64,000 bases of DNA from Candidatus Aalborgicola defluviihabitans (GCA_016705575.1 JADIXX010000005.1:94835-158834), one strand, 5' to 3'; positions 47,918-58,822 are shown, counted from the first letter of the stretch. Program-made: numbers and translations. The notes: generated by a model from the letters alone, not told the origin.

Positions 47918-49234
47918 ATGAAACCCGACATCGCCCCTGCCCACCAGCCGCTGGCGGAACGCCTGCGCCCGCAGCGCCTTGCGGACGTGATCGGCCAGCA
48001 ACACCTGCTGGGCGAGGGTATGGCGCTGCGCCTGGCGTTTGAGTCTGGGCGCCCACACAGCTGCATCCTGTGGGGGCCACCGGGGGTAGGCAAGACCACC
48101 ATTGCGCGGCTGATGGCCAACGCCTTCGATGCCCAGTTCATTGCCATCAGCGCAGTGCTGGGTGGCGTCAAGGACATCCGCGATGCAGTTGAGCAAGCGC
48201 AAGTCGCACTCGGTCAGGGACGCCGCACGATTTTGTTCGTGGACGAGGTGCACCGTTTCAACAAGAGCCAGCAGGATGCTTTTCTGTCGCATGTGGAAAG
48301 TGGGCTGTTCACCTTCATCGGGGCCACCACCGAGAACCCGTCGTTTGAGGTGAACTCGGCACTTCTGTCGCGGGCAGTCGTTTATGTGCTGCAGCCTCTG
48401 GCAGAAAATGATTTGAAGAAAATTGTGGCGGTAGCCCTCGCGGAATCTGTATTGCCCGCTATTGAATCAATAGCGATTGACCGTCTGGTCGCCTATGCCG
48501 ACGGTGATGCCCGCCGCCTGTTGAACACCCTGGAAACCTTGGCCATGGCGGCCCAGCAGGAGCAGCTGGAGCAGGTGACCGATGCCTGGCTGGTGCAGGT
48601 TCTGGGTGAACGTATGCGCCGCTATGACAAGGGTGGTGACCAGTTCTACGATTCCATCAGTGCATTGCACAAGTCGGTCCGCGGCTCAGACCCGGATGCT
48701 GCGCTCTATTGGCTGGTGCGCATGCTCGATGGCGGTGCCGACCCGCGTTACATGACTCGGCGCCTGATTCGCATGGCCAATGAGGACATTGGCCTGGCTG
48801 ACCCCAGGGCGCTGCGCCTGGCGCTTGATGCTGCCGAGGTCTATGAACGCCTGGGCAGCCCCGAAGGCGAACTGGCCCTGGCCCAGTGTGTGGTCTACCT
48901 GGCGGTGGCAGCCAAATCCAATGCCGTCTACCGTGCATTCAATGCCGCACGGGCGCTGGTCAAGAAGGACGGCACGCGCCCGGTACCCATGCACCTGCGC
49001 AATGCACCCACCAAGCTGATGCAATCGCTGGATTACGGCAAAGGCTACCGCTATGCGCATGACGAGGAAGGTGGCTTTGCCGCGGGTGAGCGTTATTGGC
49101 CGGATGGAATGGCTGCGCCAGACTTTTATCAGCCCGTGGAACGTGGGCTGGAAATCCGCATAGCCGAAAAAATGCGCCAATTGAAGGCCCGTAATGCGGC
49201 TGCAGTTTCACCCCCGCCAGAGACCAACCGCTGA
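47918..49234 (+). CDS. rarA: Replication-associated recombination protein A (MgsA/RarA)
   Basis: The 438-residue AAA+ ATPase works at stalled replication forks. It shows [18 protein letters not shown], Walker [14 protein letters not shown], Walker [20 protein letters not shown], the sensor [19 protein letters not shown] and the C-terminal domain [23 protein letters not shown] 47918 is chosen because the conserved chain starts there. A dispersed-repeat copy is read in frame at 48430-48480 ([17 protein letters not shown]), just after LAENDLKKI. Confidence 0.94.
   Translation: MKPDIAPAHQPLAERLRPQRLADVIGQQHLLGEGMALRLAFESGRPHSCILWGPPGVGKTTIARLMANAFDAQFIAISAVLGGVKDIRDAVEQAQVALGQGRRTILFVDEVHRFNKSQQDAFLSHVESGLFTFIGATTENPSFEVNSALLSRAVVYVLQPLAENDLKKIVAVALAESVLPAIESIAIDRLVAYADGDARRLLNTLETLAMAAQQEQLEQVTDAWLVQVLGERMRRYDKGGDQFYDSISALHKSVRGSDPDAALYWLVRMLDGGADPRYMTRRLIRMANEDIGLADPRALRLALDAAEVYERLGSPEGELALAQCVVYLAVAAKSNAVYRAFNAARALVKKDGTRPVPMHLRNAPTKLMQSLDYGKGYRYAHDEEGGFAAGERYWPDGMAAPDFYQPVERGLEIRIAEKMRQLKARNAAAVSPPPETNR
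48430..48480 (+). repeat. Dispersed repeat, copy 9, inside rarA
   Basis: The copy reads GGTAGCCCTCGCGGAATCTG, then GCTATTGAATCAATAGCGAT. CTATTG and CAATAG form a perfect inverted repeat. It is translated [17 protein letters not shown]. Confidence 0.75.
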
Positions 49235-49512
49235 GCTTTGTCCGTCGTAGAAAACGCCGAGTATTAGCTACGCTTACTTCCCGATGTTTCCACTGATGTA
49301 GCTAATTTACTAGGGGTAAACCCAAGTGTTTCGAGCTTCGTGGCGACGTTGCCCTTCGTTACAATCCCCCCACTTGTTGTCTGTCGCACCATCAAACATG
49401 ACAGGCTCTTTGCTAAAGATCAGGTATAGCTCATAAGGCCGCACCGCACGTCGTCAAGCGGCCTATCTGTAGATTGACGACTTACGCACCGGCCAAAAAT
49501 CGGAGAACCTTT

Positions 49513-50442
49513 ATGGATATTTTGTTACAACAGATCATCAACGGTCTGGTGTTGGGTAGCATGTATGCGCTGATTGCGCTTGGCTACACCATGGTGTACG
49601 GCATCATTAACCTCATCAATTTCGCCCACGGTGAAGTGATGATGGTTGGGGCGCTGACCAGTTGGACCATCATTGGTCTGATGCAGGAGTCCATGCCCGG
49701 CACACCCGGATATATCATTTTGATCATTGCCCTGATCATTGCCTGCGTGGTCGCCGCAACGTTGAATTTTGCGATCGAGAAGATTGCTTACCGTCCGTTG
49801 CGCAACAGTCCCAAGCTGGCGCCCATGCTGACGGCGATGGGCATGTCGCTCATGTTGCAGACGCTGGCCATGATCATCTGGAAGCCCAACTACAAGTCGT
49901 ACCCCACTCTGCTGTCCAACACCCCCATCGAGATTGGTGGCGCCGTGATCAGCCCCACACAGGTCATGATTCTGGCGTTCACCGCCGTTTCGCTGTCGGT
50001 CCTGATGTGGCTGGTGAACTTCACCAAATTGGGGCGTGCCATGCGTGCCACCTCCGAGAACCCCCGCGTTGCCGCGCTGATGGGTGTCAAGCCCGATGTT
50101 GTGATTTCGGCGACCTTCATCATTGGCGCCGTGCTGGCGGCCATTGCCGGAGTCATGTACGCGTCCAACTACGGAACCGCCCAGCACGCCATGGGATTCC
50201 TGCCAGGATTAAAGGCCTTTACCGCAGCGGTGTTTGGCGGCATTGGCAATTTGGGTGGTGCGGTGGTGGGGGCCATTTTGCTGGGCCTCATTGAATCCAT
50301 CGGTGCCGGCTATATTGGCCAGCTGACCGGCGGCGTGCTGGGCAGCAACTACTCCGATATTTTTGCCTTCATTGTCCTGATCATCGTGCTGACGCTGCGC
50401 CCATCCGGCCTGCTTGGCGAGCGTGTGGCAGACCGCGCCTGA
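49513..50442 (+). CDS. livH: Branched-chain amino acid ABC transporter permease LivH
   Basis: The 309-residue permease has about eight membrane segments and the family motifs GLVLGSMYALIALGYTMVYG, INLINFAHGEVMM and the inner loop GRAMRATSENPRVAALMGV. Start ATG 49513 has GGAGAA upstream. The 278 bases before it contain no gene; they probably hold the promoter of the liv operon but I cannot fix its boxes. No periplasmic binding-protein gene is next to the operon. Confidence 0.93.
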   Translation: MDILLQQIINGLVLGSMYALIALGYTMVYGIINLINFAHGEVMMVGALTSWTIIGLMQESMPGTPGYIILIIALIIACVVAATLNFAIEKIAYRPLRNSPKLAPMLTAMGMSLMLQTLAMIIWKPNYKSYPTLLSNTPIEIGGAVISPTQVMILAFTAVSLSVLMWLVNFTKLGRAMRATSENPRVAALMGVKPDVVISATFIIGAVLAAIAGVMYASNYGTAQHAMGFLPGLKAFTAAVFGGIGNLGGAVVGAILLGLIESIGAGYIGQLTGGVLGSNYSDIFAFIVLIIVLTLRPSGLLGERVADRA

Positions 50443-50455
50443 GGAGAACATTCCC

Positions 50456-51526
50456 ATGAAACAACAACAAAAGATTTTTGTCTTCCTGGCAGCGGCCGTT
50501 GGCTTGCTGGTCCTGCCGTTGGTACTGCAAAGCTTTGGCAATGCCTGGGTGCGAATTGCTGACATGTCCTTGCTATTCGTCCTGTTGTCGCTGGGCCTCA
50601 ATATTGTGGTCGGCTATGCGGGTCTGCTCGATCTGGGGTATGTGGCCTTTTTTGCGATTGGCGCCTATACCTTCGGTCTGCTGTCGTCGCCCCATTTAAC
50701 CGACACTTTCCCCGCGTTGGCAGCATCGTTCCCCGATGGGTTGCATACGCCACTGTGGGTCATCGTGCCGCTGGCTGCTGGCATTGCCGGCCTGTTCGGC
50801 GCGATATTGGGCGCGCCAACACTGCGACTGCGTGGTGACTACCTGGCCATCGTGACACTGGGTTTTGGTGAAATCATCCGGGTGTTTCTGAACAATCTGG
50901 ACCAGCCTTTCAACATTACCAATGGTCCAAAGGGCATCAGCCAAATCGATTCACTCCACTTCTTTGGTTTGAATCTGGGCAAAAAACTGGTCATTGGCAG
51001 TTACGAGGTGGCGTCGGTTTCTTTGTACTACTACCTGTTCCTGACATTGGTGGTGGTCAGCGTGGTGATTTGCCACCGTCTGGAACTGTCGCGCGTCGGG
51101 CGCGCGTGGATGGCCATTCGGGAAGATGAAATTGCCGCCAAGGCCATGGGTATCAATACACGCAACCTCAAGTTACTGGCATTTGCCATGGGCGCGACGT
51201 TCGGCGGAATTTCTGGCGCCATGTTTGCGTCGTTCCAGGGCTTCATTTCTCCGGAGTCCTTCAGTTTGATGGAGTCCGTGATGATTGTGGCCATGGTGGT
51301 GCTGGGGGGCGTGGGTTATTTGCCGGGCGTTATTCTGGGGGCCATCTTGTTGTCTGCTTTGCCAGAAGTGCTGCGCTACGTTGCGGGCCCTTTGCAAGAA
51401 GCCACAGGCGGGCGACTGGATGCATCAATTCTGCGCCAGTTCCTGATTGCACTGGCCATGATCAGCGTCATGCTGTTGCGTCCCCGTGGTTTGTGGCCTG
51501 CGCCTGAACACGGCAAGTCCCTGTAG
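50456..51526 (+). CDS. livM: Branched-chain amino acid ABC transporter permease LivM
   Basis: The 356-residue permease with about ten membrane segments has GLNIVVGYAGLLDLGYVAFF, LRGDYLAIVTLGFGEIIRV and the inner-loop motif RVGRAWMAIREDEIAAKAMG. It lies 13 bases after livH, with ribosome binding site GAGGAGAA. It forms the second half of the permease channel. Confidence 0.93.
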   Translation: MKQQQKIFVFLAAAVGLLVLPLVLQSFGNAWVRIADMSLLFVLLSLGLNIVVGYAGLLDLGYVAFFAIGAYTFGLLSSPHLTDTFPALAASFPDGLHTPLWVIVPLAAGIAGLFGAILGAPTLRLRGDYLAIVTLGFGEIIRVFLNNLDQPFNITNGPKGISQIDSLHFFGLNLGKKLVIGSYEVASVSLYYYLFLTLVVVSVVICHRLELSRVGRAWMAIREDEIAAKAMGINTRNLKLLAFAMGATFGGISGAMFASFQGFISPESFSLMESVMIVAMVVLGGVGYLPGVILGAILLSALPEVLRYVAGPLQEATGGRLDASILRQFLIALAMISVMLLRPRGLWPAPEHGKSL

Positions 51527-51552
51527 AACGTGAAGAGCTGAACGGAACCATC

Positions 51553-52323
51553 ATGACAGACACAGTACTAAACGTCTCCGGCGTCTCCAAGCGCTTTGGC
51601 GGCCTGCAGGCCCTGAGCGATGTAGGTATCAAAATCGAACGCGGCCAGGTCTATGGGCTTATCGGCCCCAACGGCGCCGGCAAGACCACGTTCTTCAACG
51701 TATTGACCGGCCTCTACACGCCTGACAGCGGCACTTTCGAGCTGGCAGGCAAGCCGTACCAGCCGACAGCCGTGCACACCGTTGCCAAGGCAGGCATTGC
51801 GCGCACCTTCCAGAACATCCGTCTGTTTTCGGACATGACCGCGCTGGAAAACGTGATGGTGGGCCGGCATGTCCGCACGCATTCGGGTGTGTTCGGGGCC
51901 GTGTTTCGCACGGGATCCTTCATGGCCGAAGAGGCCGCGATTGCAGCCCGTGCCCAGGAACTGCTGGATTACGTGGGCATTGGTAAATATGGCCCCTACA
52001 AGGCCCGCACACTCAGTTATGGCGATCAGCGTCGCCTTGAAATTGCGCGCGCTCTGGCAACCGATCCGCAACTGATTGCCCTGGACGAACCGGCTGCAGG
52101 CATGAACGCAACCGAGAAGGTCATGCTCCGCGAGCTCATCGACCGTATCCGCAACGACAACCGCACCATTTTGCTGATTGAACACGATGTGAAGCTGGTG
52201 ATGGGCCTGTGCGATCGCGTTACGGTGCTGGACTACGGCAAACAGATCGCCGAAGGCACACCGGCTGACGTGCAGCGGAACGAAAAAGTGATTGAGGCGT
52301 ATCTGGGTACCAGTGGCCACTAG
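51553..52323 (+). CDS. livG: Branched-chain amino acid ABC transporter ATPase LivG
   Basis: The 256-residue ATPase has Walker A GPNGAGKTTFFNVLTGLY, the signature LSYGDQRRLEIARALA, Walker B LIALDEPAAGMN and the switch histidine LIEHDVKLVMGLCDRV. The C-terminal EAYLGT ending is typical of LivG. It is the third gene of the operon. Confidence 0.93.
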   Translation: MTDTVLNVSGVSKRFGGLQALSDVGIKIERGQVYGLIGPNGAGKTTFFNVLTGLYTPDSGTFELAGKPYQPTAVHTVAKAGIARTFQNIRLFSDMTALENVMVGRHVRTHSGVFGAVFRTGSFMAEEAAIAARAQELLDYVGIGKYGPYKARTLSYGDQRRLEIARALATDPQLIALDEPAAGMNATEKVMLRELIDRIRNDNRTILLIEHDVKLVMGLCDRVTVLDYGKQIAEGTPADVQRNEKVIEAYLGTSGH

Positions 52324-52345
52324 GCGGCGTCAGGAGAACAAGAGA

Positions 52346-53065
52346 ATGACAACAAACATATTGCTCAAGGTCACTGGCCTGAAGGTTTCTTACGGTGGAA
52401 TCCAGGCCGTCAAAGGTGTGGACTTTGAAGTCCACGAAGGTGAACTGGTATCGCTGATCGGCTCCAACGGCGCTGGCAAGACCACCACCATGAAGGCGAT
52501 TACTGGCTCGCTGCCGATCAACTCTGGTGATATTGAATACCTCGGGAAAAGTATCCGTGGCCAAGGCCCCTGGGATCTGGTCAAGCAGGGGCTGGCCATG
52601 GTGCCCGAAGGTCGTGGCGTGTTTACCCGCATGACCATCATTGAAAACCTGCACATGGGTGCCTACATTCGCACTGACAAGGCCGGCATTGCCGCCGATA
52701 TCGACAAGATTTTTGGTATCTTTCCGCGCCTCAAGGAGCGCCGTGACCAATTGGCCGGCACCATGTCCGGCGGCGAACAGCAAATGCTGGCCATGGGACG
52801 CGCCCTGATGAGCCGCCCCAAAGTGCTGTTACTGGATGAGCCCTCCATGGGCCTGTCACCCATCATGGTCGACAAAATTTTTGAAGTGGTCAAAGACGTC
52901 TACTCTCAGGGTGTCACAGTCTTGTTGGTGGAGCAAAACGCCAGCCGTGCGTTGGCACTGGCAAACCGTGGCTATGTGATGGAGTCCGGCATCGTGACCC
53001 TGACGGGAAAAGGCGAAGATATGCTGAACGATCCGCGTGTGCGTGCGGCCTACCTGGGCGAATAG
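52346..53065 (+). CDS. livF: Branched-chain amino acid ABC transporter ATPase LivF
   Basis: The 239-residue ATPase has Walker A GSNGAGKTTTMKAITGSLP, the MVPEGRGVFTRMTIIENL loop, the signature MSGGEQQMLAMGRALMSRP and Walker B LLLDEPSMGLSP. The start is ATG 52346 after CAGGAGAA; the longer frame overlapping livG is not used. It closes the operon. Confidence 0.93.
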   Translation: MTTNILLKVTGLKVSYGGIQAVKGVDFEVHEGELVSLIGSNGAGKTTTMKAITGSLPINSGDIEYLGKSIRGQGPWDLVKQGLAMVPEGRGVFTRMTIIENLHMGAYIRTDKAGIAADIDKIFGIFPRLKERRDQLAGTMSGGEQQMLAMGRALMSRPKVLLLDEPSMGLSPIMVDKIFEVVKDVYSQGVTVLLVEQNASRALALANRGYVMESGIVTLTGKGEDMLNDPRVRAAYLGE

Positions 53066-53111
53066 CCACTACCCGCAGCACTCTGGCGGGGTCGACCGGG
53101 TTTGAATATCC

Positions 53112-54164
53112 TTAAGGGTGGACCTTGTCCGCCTCAGAGGTAAACGAATCGGCAAAAAATTCATCGACCGATAGTTGCGCCAGCTCCGTAAAGTCCTTGC
53201 GCGCCGAGTCCACCACCACCGGCGCGCCGCAGGCATACACCTGATGGGCGCTCAGGTCGGGGAAGTCTTGCAGCACAGCGCGGTGCACAAAGCCAGTTCT
53301 GCCTTGCCAGTGGTCTTGCGGCAGGGCGTCTGAGACCACCGGCACATACGTCAGATTGGGCATGAGCTGGGCTTGTTCTTTAGCCCACGCATCCATGTAG
53401 AGATCTGCCGGTCGACGGGCGCCCCAATACAAGCTCACCGGTCTTTTGATGCCCTGGTGTTGCATGTGCTCAAGCAGCGCCTTGATGGGGGCAAAACCGG
53501 TACCCGACGCCAGAAGAATGATGGGCTTGTTGGAGTCTTCCCGCAGGAAGAAACTGCCATAAGGCCCTTCGATGCGCAATATGTCCTTTTCCTTCATGGC
53601 ACCAAAGGCGTGGTCGGTGAACTTGCCGCCTGGCATGTGGCGGATGTGCAGTTCGATGTGTGGCCCCAGATGGGGTGCATTGGCCATAGAGTAGCTGCGC
53701 CGCACACCGTCGCGCAAAATAAATTCCACATACTGCCCGGCCCGGTAGGCAAAGCTGTCGTTGGCTGGCAGTTGCAACTGCAGCGCCATCACATCGGGCG
53801 ACTTCCTGGCCATGGTGGTGACCCGGACCGGCATTTTCTTGATCGGCAGGGCCCCCAGTTCGGTCACCTGGCGTGATTCCAGCACCAGGTCGGTTTGCGG
53901 TACCGCACAGCAGGTCAGTACCCAGCCGGCGGATTCTTCCTCCGGGCTGAGCGCTTTGAACTGGTGTGTGCCATGCTGGACCGTGCCGGACACCAGCTTG
54001 CACTTACAGGAACCACACGCTCCATCTTTGCAACCATAGGGCATTCCAATACCTTGGCGGATACCGGCGGACAGAACCGCCTCTCCTTGCGCGACGTTAA
54101 ACGCGCGCCCGCTGGGTTGCACAAGAACTGAGAAAAGTGGTGCGTCTGCGTGGCTGGGCGTCAT
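53112..54164 (-). CDS. 2Fe-2S / FAD oxidoreductase (CDP-6-deoxy-delta-3,4-glucoseen reductase-like)
   Basis: The 350-residue electron-transfer protein has an N-terminal plant-type ferredoxin domain (GCKDGACGSCKCKLVSG, with the fourth cysteine in VLTCCA). An FAD domain (YRAGQYVEFILRDGVRRSYS) and an NAD domain (LLASGTGFAPIKALLEH) follow. The name comes from AscD-like proteins, but in beta-proteobacteria the gene is usually not in sugar loci and the partner oxygenase or reductase is unknown. It overlaps the start region of the divergent SDR gene. Confidence 0.83.
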   Translation of the reverse strand: MTPSHADAPLFSVLVQPSGRAFNVAQGEAVLSAGIRQGIGMPYGCKDGACGSCKCKLVSGTVQHGTHQFKALSPEEESAGWVLTCCAVPQTDLVLESRQVTELGALPIKKMPVRVTTMARKSPDVMALQLQLPANDSFAYRAGQYVEFILRDGVRRSYSMANAPHLGPHIELHIRHMPGGKFTDHAFGAMKEKDILRIEGPYGSFFLREDSNKPIILLASGTGFAPIKALLEHMQHQGIKRPVSLYWGARRPADLYMDAWAKEQAQLMPNLTYVPVVSDALPQDHWQGRTGFVHRAVLQDFPDLSAHQVYACGAPVVVDSARKDFTELAQLSVDEFFADSFTSEADKVHP

Positions 54165-55121
54165 CTTGTGGGTATCCTTGGAACTCTTCTAGTCAACAAG
54201 CCTGCAATTTTGCCTTCAAACCAAAGCCCCCTTGGATCATTGCCATCCCGTTTTCGCCGCGAGCGCGTTCTCATTGTGGGTTGTGGCGATATTGGAATGC
54301 GTGTTGCAGACCAGTTGTCCCCCCGCGTTCGGTTGCTGGCGCTGACATCCAATGCCACCCGCGCGCCGCAATTGCGCGCGCACGGAGTGACCCCGCTGAA
54401 CGGCAACCTGGACGCGCCCCGAACGCTGCGCCGTCTGGCAGGATTGGCAACGCGCGTTGTGCATTTAGCCCCACCGCCTGCCAACGGATGGGCCGATACA
54501 CGCACGCAATCGTTGGCACAGGCCCTGCGCATGCGCGCCAGACCGCGCAGTGTGGTCTACGGTTCAACCACGGGTGTCTATGGGGACTGTGGTGGGGAAT
54601 GGGTTGCCGAAACCCGTGCCGTGCGTGCGCACTCACCGCGCGCACAACGCCGTGTAGATGCGGAAGCACGCATGCGGTTTTGGGGGCGTGGATCGGGTGC
54701 GCGGGTGAGCATTTTGCGCATCCCCGGCATCTATGCCACCAACCGCGCGGGCGGAACGCCGCGCGAGCGCCTGCTCAAGGGCATTCCTGTTTTGCGTGAT
54801 GAGGACGATGTCTACACCAACCATATCCAGGCCGACGACCTGGCCCGTGCATGTTGTCTGGCCCTGTGGCGCGGTGCAGGCCAGAGAATCTACAACGTCA
54901 ACGATGACAGCGGATTGAAGATGGGCGACTATTTTGACGTGGCAGCAGACCTGTATGGCTTGCCACGCCCACAGCGCATTGCACGCGAAGGCGCTGCTGA
55001 GCAACTGCCTCTGGTGCTGCTCAGCTTTATGAATGAATCACGGCGCATGCGCAACCAACGCATGAAGACCGAGCTGGGTCTGCGTCTGCGCTACCCGACT
55101 GTGCACAGTGGCTTGCGTTAA
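54150..55121 (+). CDS. NAD-dependent epimerase/dehydratase-like SDR (YeeZ-type)
   Basis: The protein has up to 323 residues and an extended SDR Rossmann motif RVLIVGCGDIGMRVADQL and VVYGSTTGVYGDCGGEWV. The active-site Tyr/Lys pair is not obvious, as in YeeZ-like proteins. The start is uncertain: the frame opens at GTG 54150, but the chain conserved with relatives begins near PSRFRRERVLIVG (about 54240). The end is NQRMKTELGLRLRYPTVHSG. The substrate is unknown. Confidence 0.75.
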   Translation: MAGRHLVGILGTLLVNKPAILPSNQSPLGSLPSRFRRERVLIVGCGDIGMRVADQLSPRVRLLALTSNATRAPQLRAHGVTPLNGNLDAPRTLRRLAGLATRVVHLAPPPANGWADTRTQSLAQALRMRARPRSVVYGSTTGVYGDCGGEWVAETRAVRAHSPRAQRRVDAEARMRFWGRGSGARVSILRIPGIYATNRAGGTPRERLLKGIPVLRDEDDVYTNHIQADDLARACCLALWRGAGQRIYNVNDDSGLKMGDYFDVAADLYGLPRPQRIAREGAAEQLPLVLLSFMNESRRMRNQRMKTELGLRLRYPTVHSGLR

Positions 55122-55810
55122 GACGGGGTCAGACGCATCAGCAGCTTCCACACCACCCAACTGCATACCAGGGTGATGGGGCAGGCCCACAACACGTCAC
55201 TCAGCCAATGGGCGCCATCGGCCATGCGGGCAAAGCCGATGACCAGGCCAGCAAGTACGCCACTGGCTCCCCAAGCCAGGGCGCGGCGGCGTTGCACCAG
55301 CATCAGCGACACGAAGAAAATTCCACAGGCCACATGCCCGCTGACAAAAGAGCAGTTGTTGTTGCATTGGTCGGTCATCACCGTGGCGCGGGTGAACTGT
55401 TGTGTTCCGCCAAAGGGCTCCACCTGGTAGGGGCGGGCTCGTTGCCAGTTTTCCTTGAACCCACTGTTGACCAGCAAGCCCGGCCCCAATGCGCCTGCCA
55501 ACACCACAAACCCCAGTTGCAACCGCCAACGCTTGCCAAATGGCGTGAAGCAGGCAACCAGCCAGCCCACCAACGCCAGCAGAACCAGCGTCCGGAATAC
55601 TGCCGGCACGTATAGATTGATCAGTTCCACCCACCACCAGCCTGCTGCCTCCAGCTGTGGTGCCGGCCCAATGAACCACCCAGCGGCTTGCAAATCCACT
55701 GCCGTCCAGATGGTGGGCACCAGTGCCAGTGCCACGAATGCACCCAAAATCCACCAAAACATCGGGGGTGTTTTGGTATCTGTCGGATGGATGGTCTGCA
55801 GAGTGGGCAT
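55118..55810 (-). CDS. PAP2 family phosphatase (membrane)
   Basis: The 230-residue membrane protein has five to six hydrophobic segments and the three phosphatase motifs [22 protein letters not shown] and [16 protein letters not shown]2 enzymes remove phosphate from lipid phosphates such as undecaprenyl pyrophosphate or modify lipid A. Its place beside polysaccharide genes would fit recycling of the lipid carrier, which is inference. It is convergent with the SDR, overlapping it by four bases. Confidence 0.84.
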   Translation of the reverse strand: MPTLQTIHPTDTKTPPMFWWILGAFVALALVPTIWTAVDLQAAGWFIGPAPQLEAAGWWWVELINLYVPAVFRTLVLLALVGWLVACFTPFGKRWRLQLGFVVLAGALGPGLLVNSGFKENWQRARPYQVEPFGGTQQFTRATVMTDQCNNNCSFVSGHVACGIFFVSLMLVQRRRALAWGASGVLAGLVIGFARMADGAHWLSDVLWACPITLVCSWVVWKLLMRLTPS

Positions 55811-55912
55811 TACAAAAATGTGAGCAATTGTTCAGTCAGCCATTGTCCGCGATACGGTGCGAAAATCCCCGGCAGGTATGATTTAGCCTTCACTAATCGG
55901 ACAGAACTCTCC

Positions 55913-57001
55913 ATGACCATTCTCGTCACCGGCGGCGCCGGATTTATTGGTTCCAACTATGTGCTGGACTGGCTCGCGCAGTCGGATGAAACCGTTGTCA
56001 ATCTGGACAAACTCAGCTACGCCGGCAATCTGCAAAACCTGGCCAGCCTGAAGGACGATTCCCGGCACGTCTTCGTCAAGGGCGACATCGGCGATGCCAC
56101 CCTGGTGCCTGCACTGCTTGCCCAATACCAGCCGCGCGCCGTAGTCAACTTTGCGGCCGAATCCCATGTGGACCGCTCTATCCATGGCCCCGGTGAATTT
56201 GTGCAGAACAATATTGTTGGCACCTACCAGTTGCTCGAATCCGTGCGCGCCTACTGGGCCGCTTTGCCGGCCCCGGCAAAGGCCGACTTCCGCTTTTTAC
56301 ATGTCTCTACCGACGAGGTATATGGCTCACTGGGCAAGAGCGACCCGGCCTTCACCGAGTCGAACACCTACGAGCCCAACAGCCCCTACAGCGCCAGCAA
56401 GGCGGCCAGCGACCATCTGGTGCGTGCCTGGCACCACACCTATGGCCTGCCGGTGCTGACCACCAATTGCTCCAACAACTACGGCCCCTACCACTTCCCC
56501 GAGAAGCTCATTCCCCTGGTTATCGTCAACGCACTGGCCGGCAAGACGCTGCCGGTCTATGGCGATGGCCAGCAAATCCGCGACTGGCTGTACGTCAAAG
56601 ACCATTGCAGCGCCATTCGCCGCGTGCTGGAAGGCGGAAAACCCGGTGAAACCTACAACGTGGGGGGCTGGAACGAGAAAGCCAACCTGGACATCGTGCG
56701 CACCATCTGCGGTTTGCTGGACAGCCTGCAGCCGCGTGCAGATGGCAAACCCTACGCCGACCAGATCGCCTTCGTGACCGATCGCCCAGGCCACGACCGC
56801 CGCTATGCCATCGATGCCCGCAAGATCGAACGCGAGCTGGGCTGGAAGCCCGCCGAATCCTTTGATACCGGCATTGCCAAGACCGTGGCCTGGTATTTGG
56901 GCAACCAGGACTGGGTGGCCAACGTGCAAAGTGGTGGCTACCGCGACTGGGTGCAAACCCAATATGGCGGCCAGTCAACACCCACCGCCGCCACAGCATG
57001 A
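55913..57001 (+). CDS. rfbB: dTDP-glucose 4,6-dehydratase
   Basis: The 362-residue extended SDR turns dTDP-glucose into dTDP-4-keto-6-deoxyglucose. Visible are [16 protein letters not shown], the catalytic [26 protein letters not shown] (Tyr and Lys) and [18 protein letters not shown] 55913 is used; the frame continues upstream but without conserved sequence. It is the first of the rfbBDAC set for dTDP-L-rhamnose and overlaps rfbD by four bases. Confidence 0.96.
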   Translation: MTILVTGGAGFIGSNYVLDWLAQSDETVVNLDKLSYAGNLQNLASLKDDSRHVFVKGDIGDATLVPALLAQYQPRAVVNFAAESHVDRSIHGPGEFVQNNIVGTYQLLESVRAYWAALPAPAKADFRFLHVSTDEVYGSLGKSDPAFTESNTYEPNSPYSASKAASDHLVRAWHHTYGLPVLTTNCSNNYGPYHFPEKLIPLVIVNALAGKTLPVYGDGQQIRDWLYVKDHCSAIRRVLEGGKPGETYNVGGWNEKANLDIVRTICGLLDSLQPRADGKPYADQIAFVTDRPGHDRRYAIDARKIERELGWKPAESFDTGIAKTVAWYLGNQDWVANVQSGGYRDWVQTQYGGQSTPTAATA

Positions 57002-57927
57002 AGATACTTCTACTGGGCACCGACGGACAGGTTGGCTGGGAATTGCAACGCAGCCTGGCCCCATTGGGCGAGTTGATCGTTATGGGCGTGGACAGCGCTA
57101 CCAACCCCGGCGGCCTGTGTGGCGATTTCACGCAGCTGGATGCACTGGCAGATACCGTGCGCCAGGTTCGCCCCGACGTGATCGTCAATGCAGCCGCACA
57201 CACTGCGGTGGACAAGGCTGAAAGCGAGCCCGAATTTGCCCGCCTGCTCAATGCGTTGGCGCCCGGTGTGCTGGCCGACGAGGCCCAGCGCCTGGGCGCC
57301 TGGTTGGTGCACTACAGCACCGACTACGTATTTGACGGCAGTGGTGAGCAGCCCTGGAAAGAGGGCGACGCCACCGGCCCTTTGAGCGTGTACGGCCAGA
57401 CCAAGTTGGAAGGTGAGCAGGCCGTCATGCGCTGCGAGCGTCACCTGATCTTTCGCACTAGCTGGGTCTACGCCGCCCGTGGTGGCAATTTTGCCAAGAC
57501 CATGCTGCGCCTGGCGCAGGAACGCGAGACACTGCAAGTGATTGACGACCAGTTGGGCGCTCCCACCGGAGCCGATTTGATAGCCGACGTCACCGCCCAC
57601 GCGCTGCGCCAGATCAAGCCCTGCCAAGGCGGTGGCGACGTAGCCCTGGCCGGTATCTACCACCTGGTTGCCAGTGGCTGCACCAACTGGAATGCTTATG
57701 CAAAACACGTGGTAGCCCTCGCCAAATCTACACAACCAGCTATAAAAATCATAGTAAATGAAATCAAAGCCGTACCCACATCGGCTTTTCCCACAGCGGC
57801 CAAGCGGCCCCACAATTCGCGGCTGGACACCACCAAGCTGCAAACCACTTTTGGCCTGGTACTGCCGCAATGGCAGGCTGGCGTTAACCGCATGTTGAAC
57901 GAGATTGACTATGGCCGTACCCACTAG
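56998..57927 (+). CDS. rfbD: dTDP-4-dehydrorhamnose reductase
   Basis: The 309-residue reductase completes dTDP-L-rhamnose. It has [46 protein letters not shown] and the active-site [12 protein letters not shown]. Near the end a dispersed-repeat copy (57711-57760) is read in frame as [17 protein letters not shown] between NAYAKHV and [16 protein letters not shown]. It overlaps rfbA by 17 bases. Confidence 0.95.
   Translation: MKILLLGTDGQVGWELQRSLAPLGELIVMGVDSATNPGGLCGDFTQLDALADTVRQVRPDVIVNAAAHTAVDKAESEPEFARLLNALAPGVLADEAQRLGAWLVHYSTDYVFDGSGEQPWKEGDATGPLSVYGQTKLEGEQAVMRCERHLIFRTSWVYAARGGNFAKTMLRLAQERETLQVIDDQLGAPTGADLIADVTAHALRQIKPCQGGGDVALAGIYHLVASGCTNWNAYAKHVVALAKSTQPAIKIIVNEIKAVPTSAFPTAAKRPHNSRLDTTKLQTTFGLVLPQWQAGVNRMLNEIDYGRTH
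57711..57760 (+). repeat. Dispersed repeat, copy 10, inside rfbD
   Basis: The copy reads GGTAGCCCTCGCCAAATCTA, then CCAGCTATAAAAATCATAGT and AAATG. It is translated [16 protein letters not shown], the same reading frame as in rarA. Confidence 0.75.
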
Positions 57928-58822
57928 CTCCCCCACCACCCGCCGCAAGGGCATCATCCTGGCCGGAGGCTCTGGCACCCGGCTGCACCCAGCCACGCTG
58001 GCCATGAGCAAGCAGCTGCTGCCGGTGTACGACAAGCCCATGATTTACTACCCGCTCAGCACCCTGATGCTGGCCGGCATGCGCGACATCCTCATCATCA
58101 GCACACCACAAGACACCCCGCGTTTTGTGCAGTTGCTGGGCGATGGCAGCCAGTGGGGCATCAACCTGCAATACGCGGTGCAGCCCAGCCCGGACGGCCT
58201 GGCGCAGGCCTTCATCATTGGCGACCAGTTCATTGGCAACAACGACAGCGCGCTGGTACTGGGCGACAACATCTTCTACGGCCACGACCTGCAAATTTTG
58301 CTGAACAATGCCGACACCCAAAAGCAGGGTGCCACCGTTTTTGCCTACCATGTGCACGACCCCGAGCGCTACGGTGTGGTGGCGTTTGATGCGGCAGGCC
58401 GTGCCCGCAGCATTGAAGAAAAGCCTGCCAAGCCGCAAAGCCATTACGCCGTTACCGGCCTGTATTTTTACGACAACCAGGTAGTAGACATCGCCAAAGC
58501 CGTCAAGCCCAGCGCCCGGGGCGAGCTGGAAATTACCACCGTTAACCAGGCCTATCTGGACAAAAACCAACTCAGCGTGCAGATCATGCAGCGCGGCTAC
58601 GCCTGGCTGGACACCGGCACGCACGACAGCCTGCTGGAAGCCGGCCAGTTCATTGCCACCCTGGAGCGCCGCCAGGGCCTGAAGATTGCCTGCCTGGAAG
58701 AAATTGCCTGGCGCCACGGCTTCATCAACAGTGAGCAACTGGCCAAACTGGCACAACCACTGGCCAAAAATGGTTACGGCCAGTACCTGCTGGGCCTGCT
58801 CAAAGAAGAAAGCCACCCATGA
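57911..58822 (+). CDS. rfbA: Glucose-1-phosphate thymidylyltransferase
   Basis: The 303-residue nucleotidyltransferase makes dTDP-glucose. The motif [20 protein letters not shown], then [20 protein letters not shown] and [19 protein letters not shown], is typical. Start ATG 57911 lies within the last codons of rfbD. It overlaps rfbC by four bases (ATGA). Confidence 0.96.
   Translation: MAVPTSSPTTRRKGIILAGGSGTRLHPATLAMSKQLLPVYDKPMIYYPLSTLMLAGMRDILIISTPQDTPRFVQLLGDGSQWGINLQYAVQPSPDGLAQAFIIGDQFIGNNDSALVLGDNIFYGHDLQILLNNADTQKQGATVFAYHVHDPERYGVVAFDAAGRARSIEEKPAKPQSHYAVTGLYFYDNQVVDIAKAVKPSARGELEITTVNQAYLDKNQLSVQIMQRGYAWLDTGTHDSLLEAGQFIATLERRQGLKIACLEEIAWRHGFINSEQLAKLAQPLAKNGYGQYLLGLLKEESHP

Noticed and set aside
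49250..49320. Possible further copy of the dispersed repeat before livH
   Set aside because: It shares TAGCTA-type words but lacks the CTCTAGCCCTCGT core and the order of elements.
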